NCBI GenBank assembly: GCA_963969495.1
Contig: OZ018317.1
Span: 32,737,503 to 32,801,502 of the forward strand
Source of the DNA: Ceratothoa steindachneri
Lineage: Eukaryota > Arthropoda > Malacostraca > Isopoda > Cymothoidae
DNA length: 64,000 bases
Direction of reading: 5' to 3'
Positions within the stretch are counted from its first letter, which is position 1, and every line of letters starts with the position of its first letter. This document shows, one piece after another, positions 11,783 to 22,329 of this stretch. Both the position numbers and the translations under genes were made by a program. The notes beneath the pieces are model-generated. The model was not told the DNA's origin. It worked only from the letters and a program-made list of their open reading frames with translations, and did no database searches.

Positions 11783-12715
11783 TTAAATAATAGGGAGAAG
11801 GCCGGCCTCTCCCAAGAAGTCAATAAGTCCACAAGTCAATGTGCACGAATCTGTCCCGAGCACAAGGGACAGGCGGTAGCGACCCCGCCCATCCCGGTAC
11901 TGGGACAGGTATCGTGCGCGAAGATCACCCAGACTGGGACATTCGATAAGAATGTGCCGAACAGTCTGGGGGACGACGCAGTCGTTGCAATAGGGCGCAG
12001 GCGAGCGCTCCATCAGATAGCGATGCGTCACACGAGTGTGTCCGATTCGGAGACGACAGAAAGCAACCTGAAGCCGCCGCGGCATTGGGGGATAGGTCCA
12101 TGGGAACAGTCGCGGCGCAATGGCACGCAACTTTAGGTTCCCTTCGACCGTCTCCCATCTTCTTTGCCAAGCAGTCCGAAGAGCTGCCCGTATTCCTGCC
12201 ATGTAGTCGGTGTGAGGAAGAGCGAAACGCTGGTCCGGTCGCAGAGTCCTCGCGGACTCTTTGGCGCCCTCATCGGCGCGCTCATTCCCCGCAATTCCTA
12301 CATGTCCAGGAACCCAGCAGAAGACAATCTCGACATCTGCCCGGCTCGCCAAAACCGTGGCGTCACGGATATCGCGAACCAGGGGATGCGGAGATTCCAA
12401 TGCCCCGAGAGCACTCAGGGCGCTTTGTGAGTCGCTATAGATCACAATCCGGTCTCCGAACCGGGCACGTCGCGTAATCTCCCGTACCGAGTGGTGTATT
12501 GCCACCAGCTCGGCCGTGAAGACAGACGCAGCGCCTGGTAGAGCCCCGCTGACTTCAAACAGAGGGGATACGGCGTGGAAGCCGACCCCCTCTTGGGACT
12601 TGGAGCCATCCGTATACACTGGCACGGTACCAGCTGACACGATGTGTGCTCCAAAAAGGTCGAACGCAATACTCCCGGCGCAGTACAAGCTTTGGGAGCA
12701 GAGGCGTGGCGACAA
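11783..12715 (-). pseudogene. LINE copy B ORF2, RNase H and C-terminus
   Basis: 310 codons with RNase HI signatures: VPVYTDGSKSQEGVGFHAV (Asp), FTAELVAIHHSV (Glu), IVIYSDSQSALSALGALE (Asp) and VPGHVGIAGNERADEGA (His/Asp). A conserved Cys/His tail follows (YCNDCVVPQTVRHILIEC), typical of the jockey/I group. RNase H would remove the RNA strand during integration. It is separated from RT by a 1-bp deletion, but each catalytic residue is present. Confidence 0.92.
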
Positions 12716-14670
12716 ATAGCCAAATGTGGTACCCTCCAGGGTGGCGTCCTGGGCAGAACCAGGGGCGCCACCGGCCCGAGAGCTATATCAACCTCTCGAA
12801 GGAGTTTCCTGGCCCTAAACCCAAAGGGCTTAGGGTATGACTGGCGTCTCTCGGCGGCATAGGCACCATCGAGATCAGCTGCGGATGCAGTGAGAGCTGT
12901 TGGCGACTGAGGGAGGCGCCGGGCTCGCGCGTACAGGCGAGTGATGCACTGCACGCGGCGCAGAGCGAGTGGCATCTCCCCAGCATCGACCAACAGGCTC
13001 TCAATGGGGGAAGTGCGGAAGGCACCGGTCGCAAGGCGAAGGCCGGTGTGGTGGATCGAATCCACCTTCCGCAATAAACGCTCGGCTGCGGATGCATAAA
13101 ACTCGCATCCGTAGTCGAGCTTGGAACGAACAAAGGATCGATAAAAAAGTAAGGCGGTAGCCCTATCAGCGCCCCAAGCGCTGAACGTCACGGAACGGAG
13201 AATGTCCAGGGCGCGGGTACAAGAGACCCTAAGGCTGCGAATATGAGCCTCCCAGGTGAGGCGTCGGTCGAATACAAGACCAAGGAAACGGTGCGACTCA
13301 ACCACATCCAGGCGCACCCCATTAAGAAACAAATCTGGGTCGGGGTGAAGCCGTGGATGGCGGCAGAAGTGCACCACCTTAGTCTTGGCCAAAGAAAACC
13401 GAAACCTGTGCGCTTCGGCATAGCGAGAGACGCGGTTCAATGCCTGTTGGAGTCGACGCTCCAGAGTTGGCATCTGGGCCGCGCCAAAAGAGATCGAAAG
13501 GTCGTCCACGTAGAGCGTAGCGAGAACATCTTCCGGCAGCACCGAGGTGATGCCGTTGATGCTCAGGGCAAAGAGTGTGACACTGAGGACACTTCCCTGC
13601 GGGACACCCTCTTCCTGCTCCTTTGGGCCGGAGAGAGCTCCCCCCACCCGTACGCGGAATCGACGATCTCGCAAAAATTCAGATATAAACATTGGGAGGC
13701 GTCCCCTCGCCCCCATCGTGTGGAGAGTCTCCATGATACCGTATCGCCATGCGGTATCATAGGCCTTCTCCAAATCGAAAAAGACCGTGGCGTAGTGCTG
13801 TCTACGAAGGAAAGCCTCGCAGACTGCATTTTCCAGTCGGAGCAGAGCATCCGACGTGGAGTGGAACTTGCGGAAGCCGCACTGTGCGGAAGACAGATGG
13901 CCTCCGCTGTCCAGGAAAAAGGCTAATCTAACATTTACCAATTTCTCCATCAACTTGCACACGCAAGAGGTTAGAGAGATTGGGCGGAAACCGGTCGGAG
14001 TAGAATGATCTCTCCCCGGTTTGCGAAAGGCGAGCACAGTAGCGATTCGCCAGGAGTCTGGGAGAAGACCTTCCACCCAGATCCTGTTGAACAAATCTAA
14101 CAGAAAGGCCATGCCTCGCTCACCCAGGTGTCGAAGCATGGCGTACGGGACATCGTCCGGACCATGGGCGGTGTCCGCGCACGAAGCGAGAGCGGAACGC
14201 AACTCACTCACAGTAAACTTGTCGTTGAAGGGTTCTCCGCCTCTGGAGGTAAAGTCCATCCGGCGGCCTTCCGCGACATCACGACGTGCATTGAATGCTG
14301 GCGGAGCAGCATCACGGCTAGAGAATGCGGAAAAAGCGGTCGCTAAGGATTCCGCCACGGACGCGGGGTCCGAGATTGCGGTCCCATTCTCCTGGAGAAC
14401 GGGAGGGGGGTCCTGCGAGAACTTGCCCCGAATCCTTTTGACTCGCTTCCACACCTCAGCTAAAGGGGTCTTCCCGTTAAGTGAAGACACGTATGCCCGC
14501 CAAGAAGAGCGACGGGCGTGCTTCGAAATATACCGGAACCTAGCCCTAGCCCGACGAAATTCAGCGACAGTGAAATCGTTCGGGCGGCGCTTATAGCGCA
14601 TGTAGGCATAACGCTTCTGTTTGAGGGCCGTCTCACACTCGGCCGACCACCATGGGAAATCGGCGTGCAA
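12442..14670 (-). pseudogene. LINE copy B ORF2, reverse transcriptase part
   Basis: 742 codons. RT blocks in order: WWSAECETALKQKRYAYMRY, LLPDSWRIATVLAFRKPG, RPISLTSCVCKLMEKLVNVR, FFDLEKAYDTAW (first catalytic Asp), GVPQGSVLSVTLF, and TLYVDDLSISF (catalytic YVDD). The thumb follows (HFCRHPRLHPDPDLFLNGV). The frame ends by running into RNase H in the wrong frame because one base is missing near 12632 (CCAGCTGACACG versus CCAGCGTGACACG in copy E). Confidence 0.92.
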
Positions 14671-15610
14671 AACGGCCAGACGTCCTAGGAATAGTAGTCA
14701 GGCCCACGGCGATGAGGTTGCCGGAGAAGAACTCAACGGCCTCATCTACCGACCTAAACTCCTCGACTGAGATAGAGAATTCAGTCATTTCCTGAAATGC
14801 AGGCCACCGCGCCCGCGCCAAGCACCATCGAGGTGGTCTCTCAGGCGGCAGTTGCCCTGAAAATGATATTTGAATGGGAAAGTGATCACTACCATGGAGG
14901 TCATCGACCACCCCCCAATCAAAATCAGGCTGTGCATCCGAAGAGCACAAAGATAGGTCAAGGCAAGAAAATGAAGCGGTTCTCGGACAGTGATGCGTAA
15001 ACTCATCCACGTTTAGGACACCCATCTCAAGCTCTTCGATCAGATCGGCAAGGACTTGTCCCCTGGGATTTATGGAGTAATCTCCCCAGAGAGGATGCCT
15101 GCCGTTCAGATCTCCAAGCAAGAGATAGGGCCTCGGCAACCGTGCAACGACGCGGCGGAAGTCCCCCGCGTCGAAGTCAGCTGACGGTGGAATGTACGCA
15201 GAAATGATAGTATACCTCCTATCCAGGTGCAGCTGCACAGCCACTGCCTGAAAGGAGGTATCTAAAGAGAAAGGAAGAACGGAGACATCATGCCGGGTGT
15301 AAACTGCGCATCCCCCAGCCCGGCCATCCCGCGGTGGTGGGGTCGCAAGACCCTTATACCCCGGGAGGGCAGGGAGGGGACACGCACCTAGCATGGTCTC
15401 CTGCAAAAAAATAGCTAACGGGGAACGGGACGAGACGAGCCTCCGCAGCTCCTCCCAGCTGGCCCGGAGTCCACGGCAATTCCATTGAAGGAATATGCCC
15501 TCCAGGCCTAGCTCGGAGGAGACGCGGGGGCCCTCCTCGAATTGAAGACCCTCACGGGAATGGCCGTACGCTTCCCGGGGGCAGAACCCCGGGCGCTGTT
15601 GGCCGGACAA
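14633..15610 (-). pseudogene. LINE copy B ORF2, endonuclease part (frameshifted at its end)
   Basis: 325 codons with an APE-type endonuclease: WNCRGLRASWEELRRL, FLQETMLGACPL, VVARLPRPYLLLGDLNGRHP, SLCSSDAQPDFDWG and DDLHGSDHFPIQISF carry the Asn, Glu, Asp-Asn and Ser-Asp-His catalytic signatures. These enzymes nick the target for target-primed reverse transcription. A 2-bp deletion near 14660 relative to copy A (GGGAAATCGG versus GGGAGTGGTCGG) separates it from the RT frame. Confidence 0.9.
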
Positions 15611-17958
15611 AGCGCTGAAGGCGCTGTCGCCTTCGAGGACTTATTGGGGGAGGTTGGGCTCGCCATGCGAGTCTTTTCCTCCCTCCGCCTCGAAACCTTA
15701 GGCGGGCGTTGCGGCTTCGGAGGCGGGGGGCCCTCTTTTCGAGGAACCACCGTCTCCAAGCCACTCGCTCCACCTCGGGACGTAGGCGAAGGAGCCGAAG
15801 CTCCTTTGTTGCTGTCCTCCTTTCGGGGGACAGCTTTAGGAACCCCGGAAGATGGCCTAGCGACCATCTTCAGGGGTGTTGCCTCCTGTGAGTCTAACGA
15901 CTCGGTGGAGGCACGTGGCCGTTTCGCCTTACGGCAAACGGTCACGCTGGGGGAAGAGGGGGGAGCCCTGGTTTTAGCCGGGGCAGGGTATGAACCCTTT
16001 TTGCCGCCAGCTTTACCAGGGGAGCGCCCGGGTTGGGTAGAGCCCGCAGAAGGGCTCCGAATGGGCGCGGAAACAACCGTGCTCGTTGGCCTGGATGGGC
16101 CAGGAGCAGAGGGTGCTTTTCTAACTATTGAGGCATATGACGTCCCAGGCAGAGCCGGGCGCGCCAGGACCAAGTCCTTAGCCTCGCGGAATGAGAGTCG
16201 ATCCTGGGCCTGAACGGCCACGATTTCTTTCTCAAGGAGATATGCACCACATTGCTTCGAAGAAGCAGGGTGCGGCTCTCCGCAATTGACACACTTGGCC
16301 ACACACGATTTGGACTTATCGTGTGCGACCTTGGAGCAATTTACACAGACTTCGGGTGACCCCGATTTTGCACGTCTACATGATCGATTCGTATGGCCGA
16401 AGCGGTGACAGTAATAGCACCGCCGCGGCAGTGGCACGAATGCCTTCACGCGGTAGCGGTACCAACCGGCACGCACCGACTCAGGGAGCTTGTCACAGTC
16501 GAACGTGACGAAGAGTGTAGGGGTGGGTCTCGAGGCCCCTCCCTGTTTTCTCATCACACGCTCGACCTTGACCGCCCCATGGTCGGCCAGCTCTAAGGTG
16601 ATGTCCTCAATGGAGTAGTCAACGAGTTCCCTCGCATAAACTACTCCTTTCACAAAGTTCATGGTAGAGTGCGGCGTCACACTCACCGGGGTGCCATCAA
16701 GTGTCCGAAGAGCACTTATCTTGGCCGCCTCGGCGGGATTCGCCGCATTCGCCAGAAGGCTCCCGTCCGAGAAACGGGTTACCTTCGGCTCTCTACCAAT
16801 TGCACTAGCTAATCCTCTCCTCTGATGGATCATGTTGCCCTTGGACAACATGGTGCCATCAGTGGAGCGAATAACGAGGAAGCGTTTGAAGCCAGCGGGC
16901 TCGAAAACGCCAGGTAACCTCTGAATCAGGGGCCCCGATGTCATCGAGGCTCCGCCCTGTGCACTCTTGGTATTAGTCTTCTTTGTCAGGGGCTCCGCAA
17001 CCGGGGGGGCAGAGGGGGCGGATGTGCCGATCTTGGCTTGGTCGCTTGCCAGAGTGGCAGCAGACCCATCCGTCCCCGCACCCCCCGCGGATGGAGAGGA
17101 GCCCCGAGTCTTTTTTGTCTTTTTAGTCTTTTTCTTTTTCTTTTTCGGAGAGGAGGGCGGGGAATGAACCCGCTTTTCACCTCCGCCGGCAGAAGTCCCC
17201 AGGCCAGATGGACCAGCCTCAGCCAGGTCCCTCTCCGAAATGGAGAAGGTCCTGGTTGTCGTAGGGGCACCTGTCGGAGGAGATCCCTCCCCTCCTTTTA
17301 CTGCCTCGGAGCCCTCAGCCATTTGAGGAGGACCTTGCATAGGGGCGGATTCGGGTTCGGTGCTTGGCGCCGAGCCCGAATTCCCCCCCATGGAAGGCCC
17401 TACCGTCTGAGGCTGGGTCTCCTCAAGGACCATGTCTATCACAGGAGGGGCCTCCAGTTGGCCATCCCCTCCCAGGACATCGCAGGTCCCCTTGGCAGTA
17501 TTGTCACTAGTCAGGTGGTGTGGGGAGGCACAGGCCTTGACCCCAGCAAGGTTTAAAATTCTTGCCAGCAGGTCTTTTGAGGGAAGCGACCGAAGGGGCC
17601 TGGCTTCCCTCTCCCCCCTAAGGGGGTTTGCCCTACCGAGCCGCTTGCACGAGGGGCGGTCGGCAATGGGCTGCCTGCTGGCTTTCTTGGCAGTCCCCTT
17701 AGAAAGCAAAGGAGGGACTGCCGCTGGAGATAGGGAGGTGCCTGAAAGCACCTCCAGAGAAGGGGGTGAGGGGGAGTCCCCTACACCCGTAGGCGTAGGA
17801 GAGGAGTAAGCCTCCTCTCCGGTTAAAGAGTTATGGAGGGTCCCTTGCGCAAGCACAAGGGGGGGGGACCTCCATTTTCTCGGTGGAGCTGCCCGAGGGC
17901 GGCTCCGTCGATTTTCTTGGGGAAGTTGGGGGTTGGGTTTTTTGGGTTTTTTTTTCAT
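15508..17958 (-). CDS. LINE copy B ORF1 protein (gag-like, CCHC zinc knuckles)
   Basis: 816 uninterrupted codons. ORF1 proteins bind the element RNA to form the ribonucleoprotein. The N-terminal half is Pro/Ser/Lys-rich with a lysine run (KKKKKKTKKTKKTRG). A conserved middle domain begins GVFEPAGFKRFLVIRSTDGT, and the zinc knuckles CYYCHRFGHTNRSCRR, CVNCSKVAHDKSKSC and CVNCGEPHPASSKQC follow at about residues 530-590. The C-terminal Ser/Pro/Arg-rich tail overlaps the ORF2 start by 103 bp in another frame. The chosen Met is the first in frame; the true start could differ. Confidence 0.85.
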   Translation of the reverse strand: MKKKPKKPNPQLPQENRRSRPRAAPPRKWRSPPLVLAQGTLHNSLTGEEAYSSPTPTGVGDSPSPPSLEVLSGTSLSPAAVPPLLSKGTAKKASRQPIADRPSCKRLGRANPLRGEREARPLRSLPSKDLLARILNLAGVKACASPHHLTSDNTAKGTCDVLGGDGQLEAPPVIDMVLEETQPQTVGPSMGGNSGSAPSTEPESAPMQGPPQMAEGSEAVKGGEGSPPTGAPTTTRTFSISERDLAEAGPSGLGTSAGGGEKRVHSPPSSPKKKKKKTKKTKKTRGSSPSAGGAGTDGSAATLASDQAKIGTSAPSAPPVAEPLTKKTNTKSAQGGASMTSGPLIQRLPGVFEPAGFKRFLVIRSTDGTMLSKGNMIHQRRGLASAIGREPKVTRFSDGSLLANAANPAEAAKISALRTLDGTPVSVTPHSTMNFVKGVVYARELVDYSIEDITLELADHGAVKVERVMRKQGGASRPTPTLFVTFDCDKLPESVRAGWYRYRVKAFVPLPRRCYYCHRFGHTNRSCRRAKSGSPEVCVNCSKVAHDKSKSCVAKCVNCGEPHPASSKQCGAYLLEKEIVAVQAQDRLSFREAKDLVLARPALPGTSYASIVRKAPSAPGPSRPTSTVVSAPIRSPSAGSTQPGRSPGKAGGKKGSYPAPAKTRAPPSSPSVTVCRKAKRPRASTESLDSQEATPLKMVARPSSGVPKAVPRKEDSNKGASAPSPTSRGGASGLETVVPRKEGPPPPKPQRPPKVSRRREEKTRMASPTSPNKSSKATAPSALCPANSARGSAPGKRTAIPVRVFNSRRAPASPPS

Positions 17959-17984
17959 TCATGGGCATGGTGACCCTCTTTTTA

Positions 17985-18227
17985 TTACGGGACGCAATAG
18001 CTCATCACCTCTCGCAGTTGCCCGCACTGCGAGAGGTGCTTACAAGCCCGGCAGAGCCAGGCGCCGCCATTCGGGACCACCCCTCCCGCCTGGTGGCCTG
18101 GCAGTCCTTCGGCATGGCGGCTCCACCTTGAACACGGCGTAAAAAATATAGGTTGTGAAGAGGAGAGGAAAAGGGATGTGAGGAAGGTATGGGTGGGGAT
18201 GAAGCAGGTTGTTAAAAAAAAACCCAT
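17985..18227 (-). pseudogene. LINE copy B 5' ORF with Cys cluster, truncated
   Basis: 80 codons, homologous to the copy A ORF at 10034-10357. It keeps GHQAGGVVPNGGAWLCRACK but stops two bases-changed codons after CVP, losing the final CxxC/His cluster. It is in a different frame from ORF1, with the same frame offset as in copy A. Confidence 0.45.
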
Positions 18228-18639
18228 CCCGAACCGGAGATGAGGGGTTAGGGAACAATGTCCCCTCCCCCCTCAGCCCCGATCCGGGGTGGTTGGCTTG
18301 AGAAGAAGGTCAGCATCTACCCTGTGAAATTAGAGGCTGACCAGAGAAAGTTGTGGGAGAGGTTGTATGAAAAGCGACGAGGTAGGGGAGAAATCGGGCT
18401 ATCTGAAGGAAGGAAGAGAGGCTAAGCTGGGGCCGGACGGAGCGCTGGATCCCGTCAGCACGGCGGCCAGGATGGCAAATCGCCGCGCTACAAGAGAAAC
18501 AGAACTAGCAAAAAATCTAAGACTTCGAACGATATGCAAAAAGGAACAGGTAGGAATGTGCCCTCCCCACTCCCCGCCCCGCACAATTACACGAATTCAT
18601 AGGGCGCCAACGGAGCACACGACCCCCGACGCCTCTTAC

Positions 18640-18804
18640 CTCTCCGAAGGACGTCAATTCTTTGGCCTTGACACTTTCCTCGCTTTGCCACTGCTCCTTG
18701 AGCGCCTCCATTTCTAATTCATGTTCAAGGGTGAGTTTCTTGATGCTCTCCTCCTTCTCAGACACCAGCTGAGCTCGCTCTTCCTCAAGCCGGCACTTGA
18801 GGCG
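18640..18804 (-). CDS. RB1CC1: RB1CC1/FIP200 exon, coiled coil
   Basis: 165 nt, 55 codons, phase 0. Starts RLKCRLEEERAQLVSEKEES and ends VKAKELTSFGE; clear coiled coil. Acceptor TTGTATTGCAG, donor GAG|GTAAGA. Its donor lies about 140 bp from the 5' end of LINE copy B, so an intact exon sits directly against a transposon insertion. Confidence 0.88.
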
Positions 18805-18984
18805 CTGCAATACAAGCAAGAGGGCAAAGTTTTGAGTTTGGGCCACCAAACCCTATAGGATCCCACTCTAACCTTAAAGCGGGCACACACATATGCACAT
18901 AGTAAACAAATACACATACTGCCAACTTCAAAATGTATAATGTAGACATTACATACGCCGCGTTGTCGCAAGAATAATCGATAA

Positions 18985-19075
18985 GACGTTGGACTTCCAG
19001 CGTTTAGGTGTCGGGTTTAATCACCGCGAGAGCAGTAAGGCAGGCGTGGGTACAGGTAGCTATATCTACATACAC
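18985..19075 (+). repeat. tRNA-derived SINE head
   Basis: GATAAGACGTTGGACTTCCAGCG, then GTGTCGGGTTTAATCACCGC (B-box-like), followed by CGAGAGCAGTAAGGCAGGCG. The arrangement is that of an A-box/anticodon arm/B-box tRNA-like head. It does not fold into a complete clover leaf and has no proper acceptor stem, so it is not called as a tRNA gene. Confidence 0.5.
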
Positions 19076-19432
19076 ACAATCATAAAAATACCGTCTCTTA
19101 AATCTTGCATACCTTTTCTGCCACAGAAACTGCCAAAAGGTTTGTCATACCTCCACACTACTGTACGGAAGGGGTGGTTCTCCCATGAGCCACGAGATTC
19201 TCACGCTCGCGGGTTTGTAACAAAAAACATTACTACCGATCTTCCTGCACCCCAAACCCAACAAGAACACCCCCACCCTGGTGCCTTTCGTCTTTGCCAG
19301 CGATTGTCAGTCTTATCCTTAAGTGAATTTCATTATGCGATCGGGGACCTCGTTCCGCGATTTGTCAGTCTTATCTTTATGTGGATTTCACCCAATCCAT
19401 GATTGAAAAGGTAGATATGAAGCAATTAACTA

Positions 19433-21082
19433 TAAGGTCATCCCATAAATAATGCAGCATTTTTTACATGTTTATCATTATTTTTATGGATAGAAATCAA
19501 ACAACTTTGCTAAGTTATTTATATTGAAATAAGTAATTATTTCGTAAGTTAATCAGAAATATAATTTCCACCAGTTTCTATCACTAATCTCCGACTTTCT
19601 ACTCATTTTTCAATACCATGTTTGTAAAAGTCATTTGACCTTGATTAAAAAAATCTGATATTGTTTTGATCTCTTCTGTCGTTGACATCTTCAATCTCTT
19701 CAGTGATTCGCTAAACTCCTAAAGAAATAGTAATCTTATTGGGCTACCAGGCAATGGCTTCGCCACTCCTCCCTACAGGAGGAGCTTGTGCTTCGCTACT
19801 AAGATTAAAATTTAAAATCTAAAAAAAAAGCAGCCATGGTTAAATTTTTGTAAATTTTCTGAACTTCGCCAATTATAATAATTTTAAAAAGGAACTCTAA
19901 ACTAAATTTCCCCCCTTTCAAAATATCATGTTGCTAAAATATAGTTATAGAAGAAGAACATAGGTGAAAATAAATTTTCTGAACTTGACCATTAGTAATT
20001 CTTTGGGTTTTAAAATAAATTCACAAAAATTTTGATACTTATATTTATTTCTGGACTTCACCAGTTTGTTTTTTGATAATATAAAAGAAATATTAGAAAT
20101 AACTTTGATAAAAAAATAAGTCATAACCAAACTAAGATGAAATTATTATTCAAATACTCAAAAAAATCCCCTTCTTAAATTATAGAGTTAGTGATGATGA
20201 TGATGATGATATAGAGCGAGTGAGGAAATGACTTAGTTTCCAATCTAAATTGTTAACCTTTTGTATGCTATGTCTTGCGATATCAGGTCGTGTAATATCT
20301 TGATGAAAGAAAACTTCTTTCATTTGTTAATGATCGAAGGTTTGCCATAATCGTTTCTTTTTTACCTAGAACTAATCCATTGTCTAAAACATTTATTATT
20401 GTAAAAAGTCCACTTTTAACAATTCTACTCAAAATTGGTTTAATTTTTAGTTGAGAATGGGGAGATGAACAAATGTTTAATTCTTTGTTGCAAGTGTACC
20501 TCTAACAGGTCCTGAGGAACCATTGCCACAATTGCGAAACCTTGCATATCTCCTTTAAATGACGATGTACACTGGAATGAGTTGAATGTAGATTTTCAGA
20601 CAATTGTTCAAGTTAAAAGAATCAAATTTTCTTCCATTGTTATTTTAAAAATATCTTGAACAAATTTCACCGGTCGTCCTGCACAGTAATAATCAATGAG
20701 CCTAACATTTTCCAAGCAAAAATTCTGAAACCTTTAGGCACTGGCTCACTCTAATTCTCCCTTCACTTCTTGACACAATCTCTCTATCGGTAACTTAGCA
20801 TCGTTGCCTTTTCTAATCTGTCAGATAATAATATTGCTAATATACTTTTTTTTACACTTCCAGAATATTAACCATTTGATAAGACACATTAAATTATCAA
20901 TAATAATCCTAAATTAATATCCCATAAATGACTAAAGTATGTCAAAATATAAGCCTTGGGTTAGGCCAAGATACACAGCTACCTAGGCTCATATAAAAAC
21001 AAACCTGCTTTCGATTATTTCTATCAATAAAATAATTATAAACATGAAAATAGAATACTTCATTACTTATGGGATGACCTTA
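19433..21082 (-). mobile_element. Degenerate mariner element
   Basis: Terminal inverted repeats AAGGTCATCCCATAARTAATG at both ends, flanked by TA. On the minus strand, with many stops, transposase fragments appear in mariner order: RFQNFCLENVRL..AGRPVKF, later VPQDLLEVHLQQRIKH, KWTFYNN and, near the 3' end, LKRLKMSTTEEIKTISDFF. About 1650 bp, longer than a typical 1.3-kb mariner. Inactive. Confidence 0.85.
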
Positions 21083-21180
21083 TACATACACTAATACCAC
21101 ATACATAAAAACATGTACGACCTTTAACTTCAAACATACAAGTTCAGGCGTCCGTGTGTACACACTAAAGAGCAACTGAC

Positions 21181-21351
21181 CTCAACTTGTGTGATGTGTG
21201 ACCGCGTCTGTTCCTGGTAGATTTCGAGTTCCCGGTTAGCGTCGCTTAGCTGCGCCATCAGTGTGTTCCTCCGTTGGTCTTCCTCCGTCTGGAGTGCCGA
21301 AAGGGCGCTCTTCACCGTCAGTTCCTGACTCGCTTCAGTTTCGATCTGAAT
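21181..21351 (-). CDS. RB1CC1: RB1CC1/FIP200 exon, coiled coil
   Basis: 171 nt, 57 codons, phase 0. Starts IQIETEASQELTVKSALSAL and ends EQTRSHITQVE: strongly helical, charged, with heptad hydrophobics. Acceptor TTTTTCCTCGTTCAG, donor GAG|GTCAGT. Confidence 0.87.
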
Positions 21352-21844
21352 CTGAACGAGGAAAAAGATTGGACCTTCCCGTTGGACCCCATGCGGGATC
21401 TTAGTCACATAGAGCTGCTAACAACCGCCATGTGGGGGAGGGGAGAACACCCATACCGTCCCTCGCCGCGTATAAAAGGGACTAAGTCCTGATATGGGTC
21501 GCTAGCCTGGGAGGCCGCACTCAAAAGTTGGGTTCCTGCGAGCGAAACACGAAATAGGTAGCGTTGATGCAAGCTAATCACACTGCGAAAAATCATGTAC
21601 CAAACGAAGGCATTCTCAAGAAATGAATGGAGGGAGAGAGGAAGAAATAAGATGGATAAGGAGGAAGAGAAAGAACAACACTGAAAGTGGTTAAGGATGA
21701 GGAGTAAGGCAAATATCGCTAGGATGTCCTTGTCCTAGCCCCTCGGGGCACCACCTGGATGAAGGGCGAATGTTTGTTTTTAAAAGGGTCTCCTGCCTCC
21801 CCCTTCCCCGGCGCCGGGCCATGCACCCAACACCATAAAAATAA

Positions 21845-22005
21845 AGAGGCTACCCTAATCCCAAAAATTCACGAACCCGTCCCAAGTGCAAGGGACAAGC
21901 AAGCGGTAGCAACCCACGCTCCTCTCGGTACCGGTAACGTGCGCAAAGATCCCCCAGGACTGGGACAGTCAACAAGAATGTGCCAAATCTGGGGTCCCGG
22001 AGAGC
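21845..22005 (-). mobile_element. RNase H LINE, short 3' fragment
   Basis: Similar to LINE B around 11850-11990: GAACCCGTCCCAAGTGCAAG, CGGTAGCAACC, GGTACCGGTAACGTGCGCAA and CAACAAGAATGTGCC. It ends abruptly near 22000, so it is 5'-truncated in the last part of ORF2. Confidence 0.75.
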
Positions 22006-22044
22006 GAACGGGTTGTTGTTTTTCCCCAAATCCAGCATTCCGTT

Positions 22045-22325
22045 TATCTGCAGGTTTTGTCTGAGATGTGTGGGTGTTGTAAACATGCGAACTTGTATAT
22101 AGTTTCCGAAGACAGCGTGCGCAAAAGTGCGTGTTGGTACACTAGATGCAGTGAGTGTAAGCGTTAAGATGGAGTAGAGACCACAGCGGAACTTTGTAGA
22201 TAGAGTGGTATATAGGTAAAGGGGCACTGAAAAAGGTGAGGGCAGCATGCGGCGAATTACTAACACCTTCCTGCGTCAGCGGACTACTGTTGGCTAGCGG
22301 CATATCGACTGCGCTATCTTGAGTT
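22045..22325 (-). repeat. Candidate tRNA-derived SINE
   Basis: Minus strand: GATAGCGCAGTCGATATGCC (A-box-like), GTAGTCCGCTGACGCAGGAA and GGTGTTAGTAATTCGCCGC (B-box-like), then a body of about 200 bp. The tRNA-like head is imperfect and the 3' end is not defined. Confidence 0.4.
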
Positions 22326-22329
22326 AAAA

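Larger units (their letters stand above)
11494..18488 (-). mobile_element. RNase H-bearing LINE, copy B (full length, 6995 bp)
   Basis: The best copy of the family. A perfect 13-bp target-site duplication TACAAGAGAAACA flanks it (11481-11493 and 18489-18501). A poly-A tail (plus-strand T run 11494-11522) and a 3' UTR with CATCTGGCGACTGCCTACTTGGGC define the 3' end; the 5' UTR ends ATCGCCGCGC on the plus strand. It encodes ORF1 (gag) and ORF2 (EN, RT, RNase H) with only two visible frameshifts in ORF2, so it is young. It lies in the same transcriptional orientation as the host gene. Confidence 0.95.

Noticed and set aside
15542..16213. Long plus-strand frames over the LINE gag region (223 codons) and over RT (13243-13926, 227 codons)
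   Set aside because: They are antisense shadows of GC-rich LINE ORFs; the minus strand carries the conserved motifs.
18985..19075. tRNA gene
   Set aside because: A- and B-box-like strings are present but no acceptor stem or complete clover leaf; a SINE head is more likely.
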